Part shown: positions 36,221 through 45,746 of the stretch, piece after piece | Layout: every line of letters starts with the position of its first letter | Position numbering within the stretch: the first letter of the stretch is position 1 | Source of the DNA: Chloroflexota bacterium | GTDB taxonomy: Bacteria; Chloroflexota; Limnocylindria; Limnocylindrales; CSP1-4 | Assembly (NCBI GenBank): GCA_003153755.1 | Contig: PMBG01000138.1 | Span: forward strand, 18,139-68,234 | Length of the DNA stretch: 50,096 nt | Direction: 5' to 3' | The notes under the pieces: generated by a model | Databases searched by the model: none | What the model saw: only the letters and a program-made list of their open reading frames with translations | What the model was told of the DNA's origin: nothing | Position numbers and translations under genes: made by a program

Positions 36221-36477
36221 GTGAGTTCCGGTATGCCGTCAACGTCGTCCCCAAGCCCGGCATCCTCGACCCGCAGGGCCGGGCCGTCGAGCTGAGCCTC
36301 CCGCACCTCAACATCACCACCGTCTCGCGGGTTCGTGTCGGGCGGCGGGTGGAGCTTACCGTGGCCGCGGACACGGAGGCGCTGGCGCTCGGCGTCGTGG
36401 ACGGTCTCGCGAAGGAGATGCTCAGCAACCCGCTGATCGAGGCTTACACGATCGAGCTGCTGGTGTCGGCGCTGTGA
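36217..36477 (+). CDS. purS: Phosphoribosylformylglycinamidine synthase subunit PurS
   Basis: This 86-residue small subunit bridges PurL and PurQ in the FGAM synthase complex (step 4). It has the typical start [21 protein letters not shown] and end LLSNP-type [14 protein letters not shown]. It overlaps both neighbours by 4 bases, which fits fixed stoichiometry of the complex. Confidence 0.95.
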   Translation: MSEFRYAVNVVPKPGILDPQGRAVELSLPHLNITTVSRVRVGRRVELTVAADTEALALGVVDGLAKEMLSNPLIEAYTIELLVSAL

Positions 36478-37220
36478 GAATCGGCGTCGTCACCTTTCCC
36501 GGCTCCAACTCGGACGTGGATGCGCAGAACGCGCTCTCCGTTGCGGGCGTGGAACCGGTCATGCTGTGGCACGAATCGCCGGATCTGGCCGGTGTCTCCG
36601 CCGTGGTCCTGCCCGGCGGATTTGCCTACGGCGACTACATCCGGGCCGGCGTGATCGCAAGGTTCTCGCCGGTGATGCGAGGTATCTCCGACTTCGCGGC
36701 CAAGGGCGGACTCGTACTTGGTATCTGCAACGGGTTCCAGGTCCTTGCGGAATCGCGGCTGGTGCCAGGGGCTCTGCTCCGCAACAGGTCGCTCCGCTTC
36801 GCCAGCAAGATCGTGGCGATCAAGCCGCAGCGGCTCGACTCCCCCTTCACGCACGCGATGGACGGAAACCCGATCCACATTCCGATCGCCCACGGCGAGG
36901 GCTGCTACTACGCGGACGAGGCCACGCTGAACGAGATCGAGCGCAACGGCCAGATCCTCTGGCGCTACGTCCACGAGGACGGCACGCCGGCCCTGGATCC
37001 GGACGATCCGTCGAATCCGAACGGCTCGCTGCGCGCGATCGCCGGCGTGTCCAATGCCGCGGGGAACGTGGCAGGGCTGATGCCGCATCCGGAGCGAATG
37101 TCGGAAGGCATCCTGGGTACGGACGAGGGGATGCAACTGATCCGCTCTCTGGTCGAAAGCGCGAAGTCATGGGAAGCGGCCGGCCGGCCCGTCCCCACCA
37201 AGGCGGAGGCCGTAAAGTGA
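36474..37220 (+). CDS. purQ: Phosphoribosylformylglycinamidine synthase glutaminase subunit PurQ
   Basis: This 248-residue class I glutamine amidotransferase supplies ammonia to PurL. The start is [16 protein letters not shown]. The nucleophile Cys lies in LGICNGFQ; the His-Glu pair is in [13 protein letters not shown] at 36474 overlaps the purS stop; its own TGA overlaps the GTG of purL. Confidence 0.96.
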   Translation: MRIGVVTFPGSNSDVDAQNALSVAGVEPVMLWHESPDLAGVSAVVLPGGFAYGDYIRAGVIARFSPVMRGISDFAAKGGLVLGICNGFQVLAESRLVPGALLRNRSLRFASKIVAIKPQRLDSPFTHAMDGNPIHIPIAHGEGCYYADEATLNEIERNGQILWRYVHEDGTPALDPDDPSNPNGSLRAIAGVSNAAGNVAGLMPHPERMSEGILGTDEGMQLIRSLVESAKSWEAAGRPVPTKAEAVK

Positions 37221-39748
37221 CCGATCATCTGCGACCCGACGGCGCCACCGAGCATCTGCGATCAGACGGCGCCGCCGAGCATCTGCGATCAGACGGCGCC
37301 GCCGAGCAAATGGCACCCGCATCTTCGGCGTCCGCCGAAGATGCCAGGGCGATGGCGCCAGAGGCGCCAGTCGCCACGGCGCCAGAGGCGCCAGTCGCCC
37401 CTCTTCACCGCAGGCTCGGCGTCACGGACGAAGAACTCGAGCTGATCAAGGTCAAGCTCGGGCGCGAACCAAACCACACGGAGCTGGCGATGTTCAGCGT
37501 CATGTGGAGCGAGCACTGCGCGTACAAGAGCTCAAAGCCGCTTCTCAAGACGCTCCCGACCCGCGGCAACGGCGTCATGGCGGGTCCCGGCGACAACGCG
37601 GGCGTCGTCCGCATCGGCGACGGTCTCGCGGTGGCGTTCAAGATCGAGAGTCACAATCACCCGTCCGCGGTCGAGCCGTATCAGGGCGCCGCGACCGGCG
37701 TCGGCGGAATTCTGCGCGACATCTTCACAATGGGTGCCCGGCCGATCGCCGTCCTCGACGCTCTCCGTTTCGGCGACCCGGCGGACCCGCGGACGCGCCA
37801 CCTCGTAGACGGCATCGTCCGCGGCGTCGGCGGCTACGGCAACTGTGTCGGCGTTCCAACCGTGGGCGGCGAGCTCGTCTTCGACCCCAGCTATCAGGGC
37901 AACCCGCTCGTCAACGTGATGGCCATCGGCCTGCTCGAGGAGAAGAACCTCATCCTTGCCGAAGCGCCCGGCGTGGGCAACTACGTCGTCCTGTTCGGCT
38001 CGCGGACCGGCCGCGACGGCATCGGCGGCGCGAGTGTTCTCGCGTCGGCGACTTTCGCGGACGATGACCCGAACAAGCGCCCCACCGTGCAGGTCGGCGA
38101 CCCGTTCGCCGAGAAGCTCCTGATCGAGGCGAGCCTGGAACTCATCGACCGGCGTCTCGTCCTTGGCATCCAGGATCTCGGCGCGGCCGGCATCAGCTGC
38201 GCGACCTCCGAATCGGCGGACAAGGCCGGCACCGGCATCCTTCTCGACCTTGACGCCATCCCGCGGCGCGAGCCCGGCATGGAGCCCTGGGAAGTGATGA
38301 TCTCCGAGTCCCAGGAACGAATGCTCGCTACATGCCTGCCGGAGCAGTTCCCCGACGTGCGCGAAGTCTGCGAGCGCTGGGGCATCCAGATCGCGCTTGT
38401 GGGTCGAGTGGCCGAGGACGGCGACATCACACTCATCGAGGGCGGACTCGGGGCCGACGGCACGCCAAATCCCGGGGCCAGGGAAATCGCCCGCATCCCC
38501 GCGAAGGCGCTCACCAGCGAGGCGGTTGTCCACTACCGCCTGGCCACGCCGCCCACGCGACGCCGCTCGGCGCCCGCGCCCGGCATCCCGCTCACGGCCC
38601 AGGACGGGCTTCCCGAACGAGGAATGGATCCTGCCGCGGTGCTGGTAGCGCTGCTCGGTAGCCCCAACCTTTCGAGCCGCCGCTGGGTGTACGAGCAGTA
38701 CGACGCGTGCGTCCAGAGCAACACCGTCGAATGGCCCGGCCACGGCGCGGCCGTCCTGCGGGTGAAGGGCACGCGCAAGGGTCTCGTTGCCACGACGGAC
38801 GGAAACCAGACTGTCAGCGCCCTCGATCCACATCTCGGCGCGCAGCTCTCGGTAGCCGAGGCCACACGGAACGTGAGCATCACCGGCGCGCGGCCGCTCG
38901 GTATAACGAACTGCCTCAACTACGGCAATCCCGAGAGGCCCGAAGCGTTCTGGCAACTTCAGGAGGCCGTACGAGGAATGGGCGACGCGTGCCGTGCCCT
39001 GGGCGTTCCGGTCACGGGCGGGAATGTGTCGCTGTACAACGAATACCCGGGCGGCGCCATTGCGCCGACGCCGGAGATCGGCGTCGTGGGGCTGATCGAC
39101 GACATCTCGATGCTCGTCCGTCCGCCGTTCACCACCGAAGGCGACGCGGTTCTTCTTATCGGCGAGTCCACTCCGGGCATGGCCGGTTCCGCCTACGCGG
39201 CCCTCGCCGGCCTCTCGGCTGAGGATTCGCCGCCTACGCTCGACCTCGAACGAGAGGCGGCGTTGCAGTCGTTCATCCGCGAGGCGATCGGGCGCGGTCT
39301 CGTCGCATCGGCCCAGGACGTTTCCGGCGGCGGCCTCGCGGTCGCCATCGCGGAGTGCTGCATGTGGGGCGGTCTCGGCGCGACGCTTCGTCTGGGCGTT
39401 TCGGGATCGCCCGCGATCGAACTGTTCGGTGAGAGCCCCACGCGGCTGGTGCTCTCATCACGCCAGCGCCATGCACCCGCGCTGGAGCTTCTCGCCCGAC
39501 AGTTCGGGCTTCATGCCGAGACGCTCGGGGTCGTGGGCGGCGACAGGCTGCGCATCGACCTCACCGGCCAGGGGGCTACTGGCGCGGCCGAGGAGCGCGG
39601 TTCTCGCGTTGCCGACGCACTGGATGTCTCGATCGCCGACCTTCGCCACACGTGGGATCACGGCCTGGCCCGCGCCCTCGGCGTGGAAACCGGACACGGT
39701 CACGGTCCGGGTCCGGTTGTGGCCGCGACTCCGGGCGAAGGAGCCTAG
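37217..39748 (+). CDS. purL: Phosphoribosylformylglycinamidine synthase subunit PurL
   Basis: This 843-residue ATP-dependent large subunit is longer than the usual 720-750. It contains [41 protein letters not shown] and [13 protein letters not shown]. The first 65 or so residues are an added low-complexity segment made of three 9-residue units (EHLRSDGAA) and two 8-residue units (APEAPVAT), followed by the normal [15 protein letters not shown] at 37217 overlaps the purQ stop; no later start with a good ribosome binding site precedes the conserved domain. Confidence 0.95.
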   Translation: MTDHLRPDGATEHLRSDGAAEHLRSDGAAEQMAPASSASAEDARAMAPEAPVATAPEAPVAPLHRRLGVTDEELELIKVKLGREPNHTELAMFSVMWSEHCAYKSSKPLLKTLPTRGNGVMAGPGDNAGVVRIGDGLAVAFKIESHNHPSAVEPYQGAATGVGGILRDIFTMGARPIAVLDALRFGDPADPRTRHLVDGIVRGVGGYGNCVGVPTVGGELVFDPSYQGNPLVNVMAIGLLEEKNLILAEAPGVGNYVVLFGSRTGRDGIGGASVLASATFADDDPNKRPTVQVGDPFAEKLLIEASLELIDRRLVLGIQDLGAAGISCATSESADKAGTGILLDLDAIPRREPGMEPWEVMISESQERMLATCLPEQFPDVREVCERWGIQIALVGRVAEDGDITLIEGGLGADGTPNPGAREIARIPAKALTSEAVVHYRLATPPTRRRSAPAPGIPLTAQDGLPERGMDPAAVLVALLGSPNLSSRRWVYEQYDACVQSNTVEWPGHGAAVLRVKGTRKGLVATTDGNQTVSALDPHLGAQLSVAEATRNVSITGARPLGITNCLNYGNPERPEAFWQLQEAVRGMGDACRALGVPVTGGNVSLYNEYPGGAIAPTPEIGVVGLIDDISMLVRPPFTTEGDAVLLIGESTPGMAGSAYAALAGLSAEDSPPTLDLEREAALQSFIREAIGRGLVASAQDVSGGGLAVAIAECCMWGGLGATLRLGVSGSPAIELFGESPTRLVLSSRQRHAPALELLARQFGLHAETLGVVGGDRLRIDLTGQGATGAAEERGSRVADALDVSIADLRHTWDHGLARALGVETGHGHGPGPVVAATPGEGA
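37223..37303 (+). repeat. Three tandem 27-base repeats at the start of purL
   Basis: Copies at 37223-37249, 37250-37276 and 37277-37303 encode a 9-residue unit each; copies 2 and 3 are identical and copy 1 differs at several positions. Each contains a GGCGCC palindrome. The in-frame unit and identical copies point to recent slippage. Confidence 0.9.
37355..37402 (+). repeat. Two tandem 24-base repeats in purL
   Basis: 37355-37378 and 37379-37402 encode APEAPVA plus Thr or Pro. They differ only in the last codon, and each contains the shorter internal repeat GCGCCAGAGGCGCCAG. Together with the 27-base repeats they form most of the PurL N-terminal extension. Confidence 0.85.
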
Positions 39749-39750
39749 CG

Positions 39751-41229
39751 ATGTGCGGCATCTTCGGCGCGGTGACCCCGGGCACGGATGCCGCGGGGAT
39801 CGCTGCACTCGGCGTCTTTTCGCTGCAGCACCGCGGGCAGGAGTCGGCCGGAATCGCCGTCAGCGACGGCGACCAGCTGATGCTGTACAAGGACCTGGGC
39901 CTGATAGCGCAGGTCCTCGACGAGCGTAAGCTGCCGAGCCTGCGCGGGCCTCTGGCGATCGCCCACTGCCGATACTCGACGACCGGCTCGACGATCTGGG
40001 AGAACGCGCAGCCGACCTTCCGCATGAGCCGCGGCAAGGCTCTCGCAGTCGGGCACAACGGCAACCTGGTGAATACTCGCGAGCTGCTCGCGCGGCTCGA
40101 GGGCGGCAAGACCCGCCTGCCGGCCACCACGGATACGGAACTGCTGACGGCGTTACTCGCCGACGATCCGTCCGGCGATACCGTGCAGGCGCTTCTGAAC
40201 GTCCTGCCGCACGTCAAGGGCGCCTACTCGCTGGCGATCCTCGACGACAAGCGCGTTATCGGCGTGCGCGATCCTTTCGGGTTTCGGCCGCTCGTGCTCG
40301 GTCGGATCGAGCCGCATGACGACGACCCGGAGGGCAAGCGCTCCGGCGCATGGATGATCAGTTCCGAATCCGCGGCGATCGACGTTGCGGGCGGTACCGT
40401 CGTCCGCGACATCGCCCCGGGCGAAATCGTGATCCTCGAAGAGGGCAAGGAGCCGGTCTCGATCCAGTTCGCGCCCGGCAACGAGAAGCTCTGCGTCTTC
40501 GAGCTGATCTACTTCGGGCGGCCGGACTCGTACATGCTCGGCCGGAACCTCTACGAATCGCGTCGACGGATGGGCGTGGCACTTGCCGCCGAATCGCCCG
40601 TGGCCGCGGACATGGTGATGCCGGTTCCCGACACGGGTGCACCGGCCGCGGCCGGGTACGCCGAGGGCTCCGGCCTGCACTACCGCGAGGGCATGGTTCG
40701 CAACCGCTATAGCGGACGGACCTTCATCCAGCCGAGCCAGCACATGCGGCAGCGCGGAGTGACCGTCAAGCTGAGCCCGCTTCGGGAAGTCGTCGCCGGC
40801 AAGCGCCTCGTCGTGGTTGACGACTCCATCGTCCGCGGGACGACCACCCGGCAGATCGTCGCCTTGCTGCGCAAGGCAGGCGCCACCGAGGTGCACCTGC
40901 GCATATCGTCGCCGCCCATCCATCACCCGTGCTTCTACGGCATCGATACCCAGATCGAGACGGAACTGATCGCGTCGACACACTCGGTTGACGAGATCCG
41001 CGACTTCGTTGGCGCCGACTCGCTGTCCTTCCTCTCGATCGCGGGCGTGCTCCAGGCGCTCGATCTGCCGTACGACAAGTTCTGCTTCGCCTGTTTCGAC
41101 GGCAACTACCCGGTTCCCGTCCCGTACGACACGGCCCGGCACAAGTTCGTGCTGGAGGATCCCGACGGGGAGCCGGTCTCGCGCGGCGAACTTCGGGCCG
41201 CGGCCCCGACGGAGGTGCCTCATGCCTGA
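39751..41229 (+). CDS. purF: Amidophosphoribosyltransferase
   Basis: This 492-residue enzyme catalyses the committed step, PRPP plus glutamine to phosphoribosylamine. The N-terminal nucleophile Cys2 (MCGIFGAV) is followed by [12 protein letters not shown], and the PRPP loop is [15 protein letters not shown]. Cysteines at about 248 (LCVFE), 394 (PCFYGID), 445 and 448 (CFAC) sit where the 4Fe-4S ligands of the Bacillus-type enzyme lie. ATG at 39751 follows AAGGAG by 8 bases, so no propeptide is predicted, only Met removal. It overlaps purM by 8 bases. Confidence 0.96.
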   Translation: MCGIFGAVTPGTDAAGIAALGVFSLQHRGQESAGIAVSDGDQLMLYKDLGLIAQVLDERKLPSLRGPLAIAHCRYSTTGSTIWENAQPTFRMSRGKALAVGHNGNLVNTRELLARLEGGKTRLPATTDTELLTALLADDPSGDTVQALLNVLPHVKGAYSLAILDDKRVIGVRDPFGFRPLVLGRIEPHDDDPEGKRSGAWMISSESAAIDVAGGTVVRDIAPGEIVILEEGKEPVSIQFAPGNEKLCVFELIYFGRPDSYMLGRNLYESRRRMGVALAAESPVAADMVMPVPDTGAPAAAGYAEGSGLHYREGMVRNRYSGRTFIQPSQHMRQRGVTVKLSPLREVVAGKRLVVVDDSIVRGTTTRQIVALLRKAGATEVHLRISSPPIHHPCFYGIDTQIETELIASTHSVDEIRDFVGADSLSFLSIAGVLQALDLPYDKFCFACFDGNYPVPVPYDTARHKFVLEDPDGEPVSRGELRAAAPTEVPHA

Positions 41230-42361
41230 GGGTGGAGCCTTCTCTCGCGGCGCGAAGCAGGGCGGGACGTGGGACGCCTACCGCGAGGCCGGCGTCGACA
41301 TAGATGCGGGCGAGAAGGCCGTCGAGTTGATGCGCGCGGCCGTGGCGTCCACGCGCCGGCCCGAAGTTATCGGCGGGCTCGGCGGCTTCGCCTCGGCGAT
41401 GTCGCTGCCGTCGGGAATGCGCGACCCGATCCTCGTCAGCTCGACCGACGGCGTCGGCACCAAGACGGCGATCGCGATCGCGCTCGGACGATACGACACC
41501 ATCGGCCACGACCTCGTGGCGATGTGTGCGGATGATCTCGTCTGCGCCGGCGCGGAGCCGCTCTTCTTCCTCGACTACGTCGCGGTCGGCCGCCTTTATC
41601 CGGAAACCGTCGCGAAGATCGTGGGTTCGGTCGCGGAAGGTTGCCGCCTGGCCGGCTGCTCGCTGATCGGCGGCGAGACGGCCGAGCATCCGGGACTCAT
41701 GGAGAACGACGAGTTCGACCTCGCCGGGTTCTGCGTCGGCATCGTTGAGCGAGACCGCCTGCTGGACGGTACGGCGGCAGCGGCCGGCGACGCGCTCATC
41801 GGCATCGCATCGTCGGGGCTTCACTCCAACGGCTTCTCGCTGGTGCGGCGCATCGTCGCCACCGAGGGCATCGACTACGGCGAAGGCTACGCCAACCTCC
41901 TGATGCGGATCCTGGGACCGGAGACGCCCCCGGAGCCCGAGCTGGCCGGGCGGACGATAGGCGAAGTGCTGCTGACCCCGACGCGCATCTACGCAAAGGC
42001 GATCCTCGCCCTGCGGACGCGGTTGGACGCCGCGGGTTACTCGTTGCGCGGTGTCTCGCACATCACGGGCGGAGGTCTGCCCGGCAACGTGCCGCGGGTA
42101 TTGCCCGACGGACTCGGCGCCGTGGTCCATCCGCGCGAATGGCCGATGCCGTCCGTGATGAAGTTGCTCGGCGCGCTCGGGTCAATGTCGGAGGCCGAGT
42201 TGCGCTCCACGTTCAACGGCGGGCTCGGCATGGTTTGCGTAGTGCCGGCCGGTGCGGTCGACACCGCGATCGCGAGCCTGACGTCGGACGGCCTGACGGC
42301 CTGGCATATCGGCGAGGTCCTGGCGGTCGACGCGCCGGAGGCGCGGTACTCGGAGTCCTAG
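41222..42361 (+). CDS. purM: Phosphoribosylformylglycinamidine cyclo-ligase
   Basis: This 379-residue AIR synthetase (step 5) belongs to the PurM/PurL ATP-binding fold. Blocks: YREAGVDIDAGEKAVELM, VSSTDGVGTKTAIA, DLVAMCADDLVCAGAEPLFFLDY, LIGGETAEHPGLM and HITGGGLPGNVPRVLP. ATG at 41222 lies 6 bases after GGAGG. The frame is complete. It is followed after 30 bases by the purN-purH fusion. Confidence 0.96.
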   Translation: MPEGGAFSRGAKQGGTWDAYREAGVDIDAGEKAVELMRAAVASTRRPEVIGGLGGFASAMSLPSGMRDPILVSSTDGVGTKTAIAIALGRYDTIGHDLVAMCADDLVCAGAEPLFFLDYVAVGRLYPETVAKIVGSVAEGCRLAGCSLIGGETAEHPGLMENDEFDLAGFCVGIVERDRLLDGTAAAAGDALIGIASSGLHSNGFSLVRRIVATEGIDYGEGYANLLMRILGPETPPEPELAGRTIGEVLLTPTRIYAKAILALRTRLDAAGYSLRGVSHITGGGLPGNVPRVLPDGLGAVVHPREWPMPSVMKLLGALGSMSEAELRSTFNGGLGMVCVVPAGAVDTAIASLTSDGLTAWHIGEVLAVDAPEARYSES

Positions 42362-42391
42362 ACACCCCCGGAGTCATCGAGGAGGAGCGGC

Positions 42392-44668
42392 GTGGCACAT
42401 CGGATCGCGGTCGGCGTTTCCGGAAACGGCAGCAATCTCAAGGCCCTGCACGCCGCGTCGTCGCGTGGCTCGCTGGACGCGGAGATAGTGCTCGTCTTTG
42501 CCGATCGCGAGTGCGCGGCGCTGGATTGGGCCGTCAACGAGGGAATCGAGACGTTGCTCGTGCCCGCGGCGGCTCGGGGCGACGGCGTGGCCCGCGCCGC
42601 GGAGGATCGAGTTCTCGCCGAGACGATCGCCGCGGTGGATCCCGAATTCGTTGTTCTGGCCGGCTATATGCGGATCGTCGGGCCGGCCATGCTGAAGGCA
42701 TTCGCCGGCCGGATGATCAACCTGCATCCCGCGTTGCTGCCGTCTTTCCCCGGCGCGCATGCCGTTCGCGACGCGCTGGCGGCCGGCGTCAAAGTGACCG
42801 GCGTGACAGTCCATTTCGTGACCGACTCGCTGGACGGTGGCCCGATCATCGCCCAGGACTCGGTTGCCGTTCTCGACGGCGACACCGAGCAAACGCTATT
42901 CGAGCGGATTCACGCGGTGGAGCACAGGCTGCTTCCGCGCGCCGTCGGGCTCGGACTGGCAGGCGCACTGGCGATCGAACGCGACGGTGCCGCCGTGCGG
43001 ATCGACGCGGCCCGGGCCGCGGAGGCGATGCCCGTTGCACGACGCGCGCTCCTGTCGGTCTCCGACAAGACCGGCCTCGCCGAATTCGGCGCCGGCCTGG
43101 TGCGCCTCGGGTTCGAACTCGTCTCCACAGGCGGTACTGCCAGGGCGCTCCGGAGCGCCGGCCTTCCGGTTACGGACGTTGCCGCGGTGACCGGTTTCCC
43201 CGAGATGCTCGACGGCCGCGTGAAGACACTCCACCCGCGCGTCCACGGGGGACTGCTTGCCGATCGCCGGCTCGCCTCGCACCGCGAGCAGCTTGCCGCG
43301 GCGGCCATCGAGCCGTTCGACCTGGTCGTGGTCAATCTCTATCCGTTCGCCGAGGCGGCGTCGCGGCCCGGTATCAGCTTCGACGCTCTCGTCGAGGAGA
43401 TCGACATCGGCGGTCCATCCATGGTTCGAGCCGCGGCCAAGAACCATGCGTCGGTGGCGATCGTCACTTCGCCCGCTCGCTACGCCACGATCCTCGCCGA
43501 GCTGGAGGAGCACGGCCGGGTAGGGGACGGGCTGCGATCCGCACTGGCCGTCGAGGCGTTCCGGCACACCGGCGCATACGACGCCCGCATTGCCGCCGAA
43601 TTGCCGGCACGCATGGTCGCCGCGGGAATCGCCCTGCCCGACGAGCCTGGTCTTCCCGGCTCTACGGATCCATACCCACCGACGCTGGTCGTGGGGCTGG
43701 AGAAGATCGAGACGCTTCGATACGGCGAGAACCCGCACCAGCGGGCCGCCCGCTACGTCCGGCCCGGCACCGACTTGTGGGCCGGTCCGTTCGCTCTGGG
43801 CGGGCGCACGCTGCAGGGAAAGGCGCTCTCCTACAACAACGTCCTGGACGCATCCGGTGCAGACGCGATAGCCCGCCAGCTGCGCCGCGACCCGGGGGCC
43901 GCTTGCGTCATCGTCAAGCACACCAACCCGTGCGGAGCCGCGATCCGCCCGTCGCTGCTCGAGGCGTGGCAGGCGGCACTGGCCGGGGATCCTGTTTCCG
44001 CCTACGGCGGCGTGGTCGCCCTCACCCGGGAAGTGGACGCTGCCACGGCCGAAGCGATGGCCGCGATCTTCCTGGAAGTGATGGTGGCGCCCTCCTACTC
44101 GCCGGAGGCGCTCGCCATCCTCTCGAAGAAGACCAACCTGCGCGTCATCGAGGATCCAATCCTGGGTTCGGCCCTTGCCGCGCCGGACCCCGATCCGCTG
44201 GGCTCTCTCCGCGTGGCCGGGGGCGCGGTGCTGGTCACTGCCGCCGATGTGATCCCGGACGATCCGTCGACGTGGAAGCCTGCGACGTCGCGCAAGCCAA
44301 CGGAAGTGGAGCTCCGCGACCTGGAACTGGCCTGGCGCCTCTGTCGCAGCACGACATCGAACGCCATCGTGCTCGTGCGGAACGGCATGGAGATCGGTTT
44401 GGGCTCGGGGCAGGTGAGCCGCGTCGACGCCGCCCGCCAGGCGGTCGCCAAGGCGATCGCATTCCAGGGCGAGGAGGCGCTCCGCGGCGCGGTCTGCGCG
44501 TCGGACGCGTTCTACCCGTTCGCCGACGCGGTACAGGTTTGCCTGGAAGCCGGCGTGACGGCATTCGCCCAGCCCGGCGGGTCCATCCACGACGCCGAGG
44601 TGATCGAACTGGCCGAGAAGGCCGGTGCGTCGATGGTTATCACGGGCGTGCGGCACTTCCGGCACTAG
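42392..44668 (+). CDS. Fused GAR transformylase and AICAR transformylase/IMP cyclohydrolase (PurN-PurH)
   Basis: This 758-residue protein has two enzymes in one frame. Residues 1 to about 205 are PurN: AVGVSGNGSNLKAL, INLHPALLPSFPGAHA with catalytic Asn and His, and DSLDGGPIIAQ with catalytic Asp. From about residue 217 (ARRALLSVSDKTGLAEF) the rest is complete PurH: TLHPRVHGGLL, YGENPHQRAA, the transformylase KHTNPCG and a normal end GVRHFRH. It would carry out steps 3, 9 and 10 and hold both 10-formyltetrahydrofolate-dependent transformylases. GTG follows GGAGGAG. No stop, ribosome binding site or frameshift is seen at the junction. Confidence 0.94.
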   Translation: MAHRIAVGVSGNGSNLKALHAASSRGSLDAEIVLVFADRECAALDWAVNEGIETLLVPAAARGDGVARAAEDRVLAETIAAVDPEFVVLAGYMRIVGPAMLKAFAGRMINLHPALLPSFPGAHAVRDALAAGVKVTGVTVHFVTDSLDGGPIIAQDSVAVLDGDTEQTLFERIHAVEHRLLPRAVGLGLAGALAIERDGAAVRIDAARAAEAMPVARRALLSVSDKTGLAEFGAGLVRLGFELVSTGGTARALRSAGLPVTDVAAVTGFPEMLDGRVKTLHPRVHGGLLADRRLASHREQLAAAAIEPFDLVVVNLYPFAEAASRPGISFDALVEEIDIGGPSMVRAAAKNHASVAIVTSPARYATILAELEEHGRVGDGLRSALAVEAFRHTGAYDARIAAELPARMVAAGIALPDEPGLPGSTDPYPPTLVVGLEKIETLRYGENPHQRAARYVRPGTDLWAGPFALGGRTLQGKALSYNNVLDASGADAIARQLRRDPGAACVIVKHTNPCGAAIRPSLLEAWQAALAGDPVSAYGGVVALTREVDAATAEAMAAIFLEVMVAPSYSPEALAILSKKTNLRVIEDPILGSALAAPDPDPLGSLRVAGGAVLVTAADVIPDDPSTWKPATSRKPTEVELRDLELAWRLCRSTTSNAIVLVRNGMEIGLGSGQVSRVDAARQAVAKAIAFQGEEALRGAVCASDAFYPFADAVQVCLEAGVTAFAQPGGSIHDAEVIELAEKAGASMVITGVRHFRH

Positions 44669-44673
44669 GCTCG

Positions 44674-44693
44674 CGGCGCCCGACGGGGCGTCG
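44674..44693 (+). terminator. Hairpin after the purine operon
   Basis: CGGCGCCC (44674-44681) pairs with GGGCGTCG (44686-44693), with one G-T pair, around loop GACG, 6 bases after the purH stop. There is no T-run, so termination is uncertain. Confidence 0.35.
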
Positions 44694-44764
44694 ACGCGCG
44701 CCGCGCCCTCGTGCCGACCGGGACCTCTCGACGTCCGGGCCGGATTTCCCTCAAGCTAGCGTCG

Positions 44765-45577
44765 ATGTTCCGCCTCGAACTCGACCTGTATTCGTTCGCC
44801 GACCTGCGCCGGCCCAGGGTGCTAGCCCGGGTGGGGCGTGCCTTCGACGAGGACCCGCGCCTCCGGCCGGAACGCATCGATGTCCGCGAGCCGGTTCGGA
44901 ACACCGTCGCCAGTGCCGAGGCCTATCTCTCGGACGCCGCCCACTTTCTCGCCAACGGCGACATCCTCTTCGAGCGCCGTCGCGACCCGAACCTGGCCGG
45001 CGAGCTCTCCGCTCCGTCATATCACCAGGACGAGCCTGCCGATTCGCCGCACAGGCTGCATTCGGACACCGGCGACGGTGACGAAGCCTGGTTCCGCGAC
45101 GCCGCCAATCTCGAGGCATTCGCGCGGTTGTTCGTGCGGCTCGCGGGAGCGTTCGACGGCTCGTACGGGTTCGTGGCCGATCATCAGATGGCGCGGCAGC
45201 AGGCCGGCGAGTTCGTCCGAACGCGGATGGCGAAGCGTTTCGCGCCGGCGCCGCCGGGTCCCGAGAGCGATCTCCATTCGGTGCGCGACGTGTACTGGCT
45301 CAACTACTTCGGGCCGGCATACGTCGAGTTGTGGGGCGGACGGTTGAGCGGCCTGGGATTCCGGCAGGAGCAGACCGCCAACGGTGGCGTCGTTGTCTGG
45401 GCCACCGAGACCCCGTTCGTCTTCGACGACGCCATAGGCTCGGTCACCGAGTACCAGTGGAAGAAGCCCTTCTACGACGCCCTGGGCATGGAGACGTTCG
45501 TCAACGCGCTGAAGACGTCCTGGGACCGCCGCGTCCCGACGCGCTCCGACCACATCCGGTTGTCGAGCGCCTCCTAG
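44765..45577 (+). CDS. Uncharacterised protein
   Basis: This is a 270-residue soluble protein that I do not recognise. It has no signal peptide or membrane helix. It starts MFRLELDLYSFADLRRPRV if ATG 44765 is used; GTG at 44711 adds 18 basic residues, and neither has a good ribosome binding site. The most distinctive part is near residues 175-235: VYWLNYFGPAYVELWGGRL followed by ATETPFVFDD and QWKKPFYDALG, rich in aromatic residues. Such YFGP and ELWG segments recall some polymorphic-toxin immunity proteins, but that is a weak impression. Codon use matches the neighbours. Confidence 0.7.
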   Translation: MFRLELDLYSFADLRRPRVLARVGRAFDEDPRLRPERIDVREPVRNTVASAEAYLSDAAHFLANGDILFERRRDPNLAGELSAPSYHQDEPADSPHRLHSDTGDGDEAWFRDAANLEAFARLFVRLAGAFDGSYGFVADHQMARQQAGEFVRTRMAKRFAPAPPGPESDLHSVRDVYWLNYFGPAYVELWGGRLSGLGFRQEQTANGGVVVWATETPFVFDDAIGSVTEYQWKKPFYDALGMETFVNALKTSWDRRVPTRSDHIRLSSAS

Positions 45578-45592
45578 GGACCCGGGCCGACT

Positions 45593-45718
45593 CACCTCTC
45601 CGGTGCAAGACGGTCCTACCCGCCGCCAATTGGTACTGGCCCGAACCCGCCCTCGGGTAGGCATGACCCTGACCCTCGGCAGCCGATCGTGGGTGTGCGC
45701 TCGCGCACCGCCATCGGC
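45593..45718 (+). promoter_or_regulatory. Structured RNA element upstream of the exported-protein cassette
   Basis: Several paired segments are visible. CACC/GGTG closes a 5-base loop (45593-45605). CCTACCCG (45615-45622) is perfectly complementary to CGGGTAGG (45654-45661), but TACC (45617-45620) could instead pair with GGTA (45632-45635), so two folds compete. GCCGAT (45682-45687) and ATCGGC (45713-45718) close a hairpin with an inner 7-bp stem (45692-45698 with 45703-45709). A strong ribosome binding site follows 17 bases later. No known riboswitch class can be assigned. Confidence 0.4.
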
Positions 45719-45746
45719 AGGGAAACGTTGATTCAGGAGGTTACGA

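Noticed and set aside
36566-37216. In-frame upstream extension of purL that could look like a PurQ-PurL fusion or a 1060-residue protein
   Set aside because: The extension is a different frame of purQ and has no PurQ-like content; the GTG at 37217 overlapping the purQ stop is the sensible start.
37223-37402. CRISPR-like array
   Set aside because: The repeats are directly adjacent, in frame with purL, and have no unique spacers.
43000-43045. Separate purN and purH genes with a missed start at the junction
   Set aside because: There is no stop codon after the PurN part and no ribosome binding site before the PurH part; an ATG at about 43028 lacks an upstream purine-rich site.
42139-45081. Very long alternative-frame open reading frame of 980 codons over purM and purNH
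   Set aside because: It is out of frame with two clearly recognised enzymes, has Arg/Gly/Ala-rich random composition and reflects the lack of stops in high-G+C DNA. Similar shadows on the minus strand at 3261-4841, 13907-15646 and 33595-35409 are rejected for the same reason.
45582-45665. c-di-GMP-I or c-di-AMP riboswitch
   Set aside because: Some fragments look similar (GTGCAAGACGG, CCCGAACCCG, GGTAGGC), but essential segments such as GCAAAGCC, or CAGCTAACC for the c-di-AMP class, are absent, so I report only an unassigned structured element.
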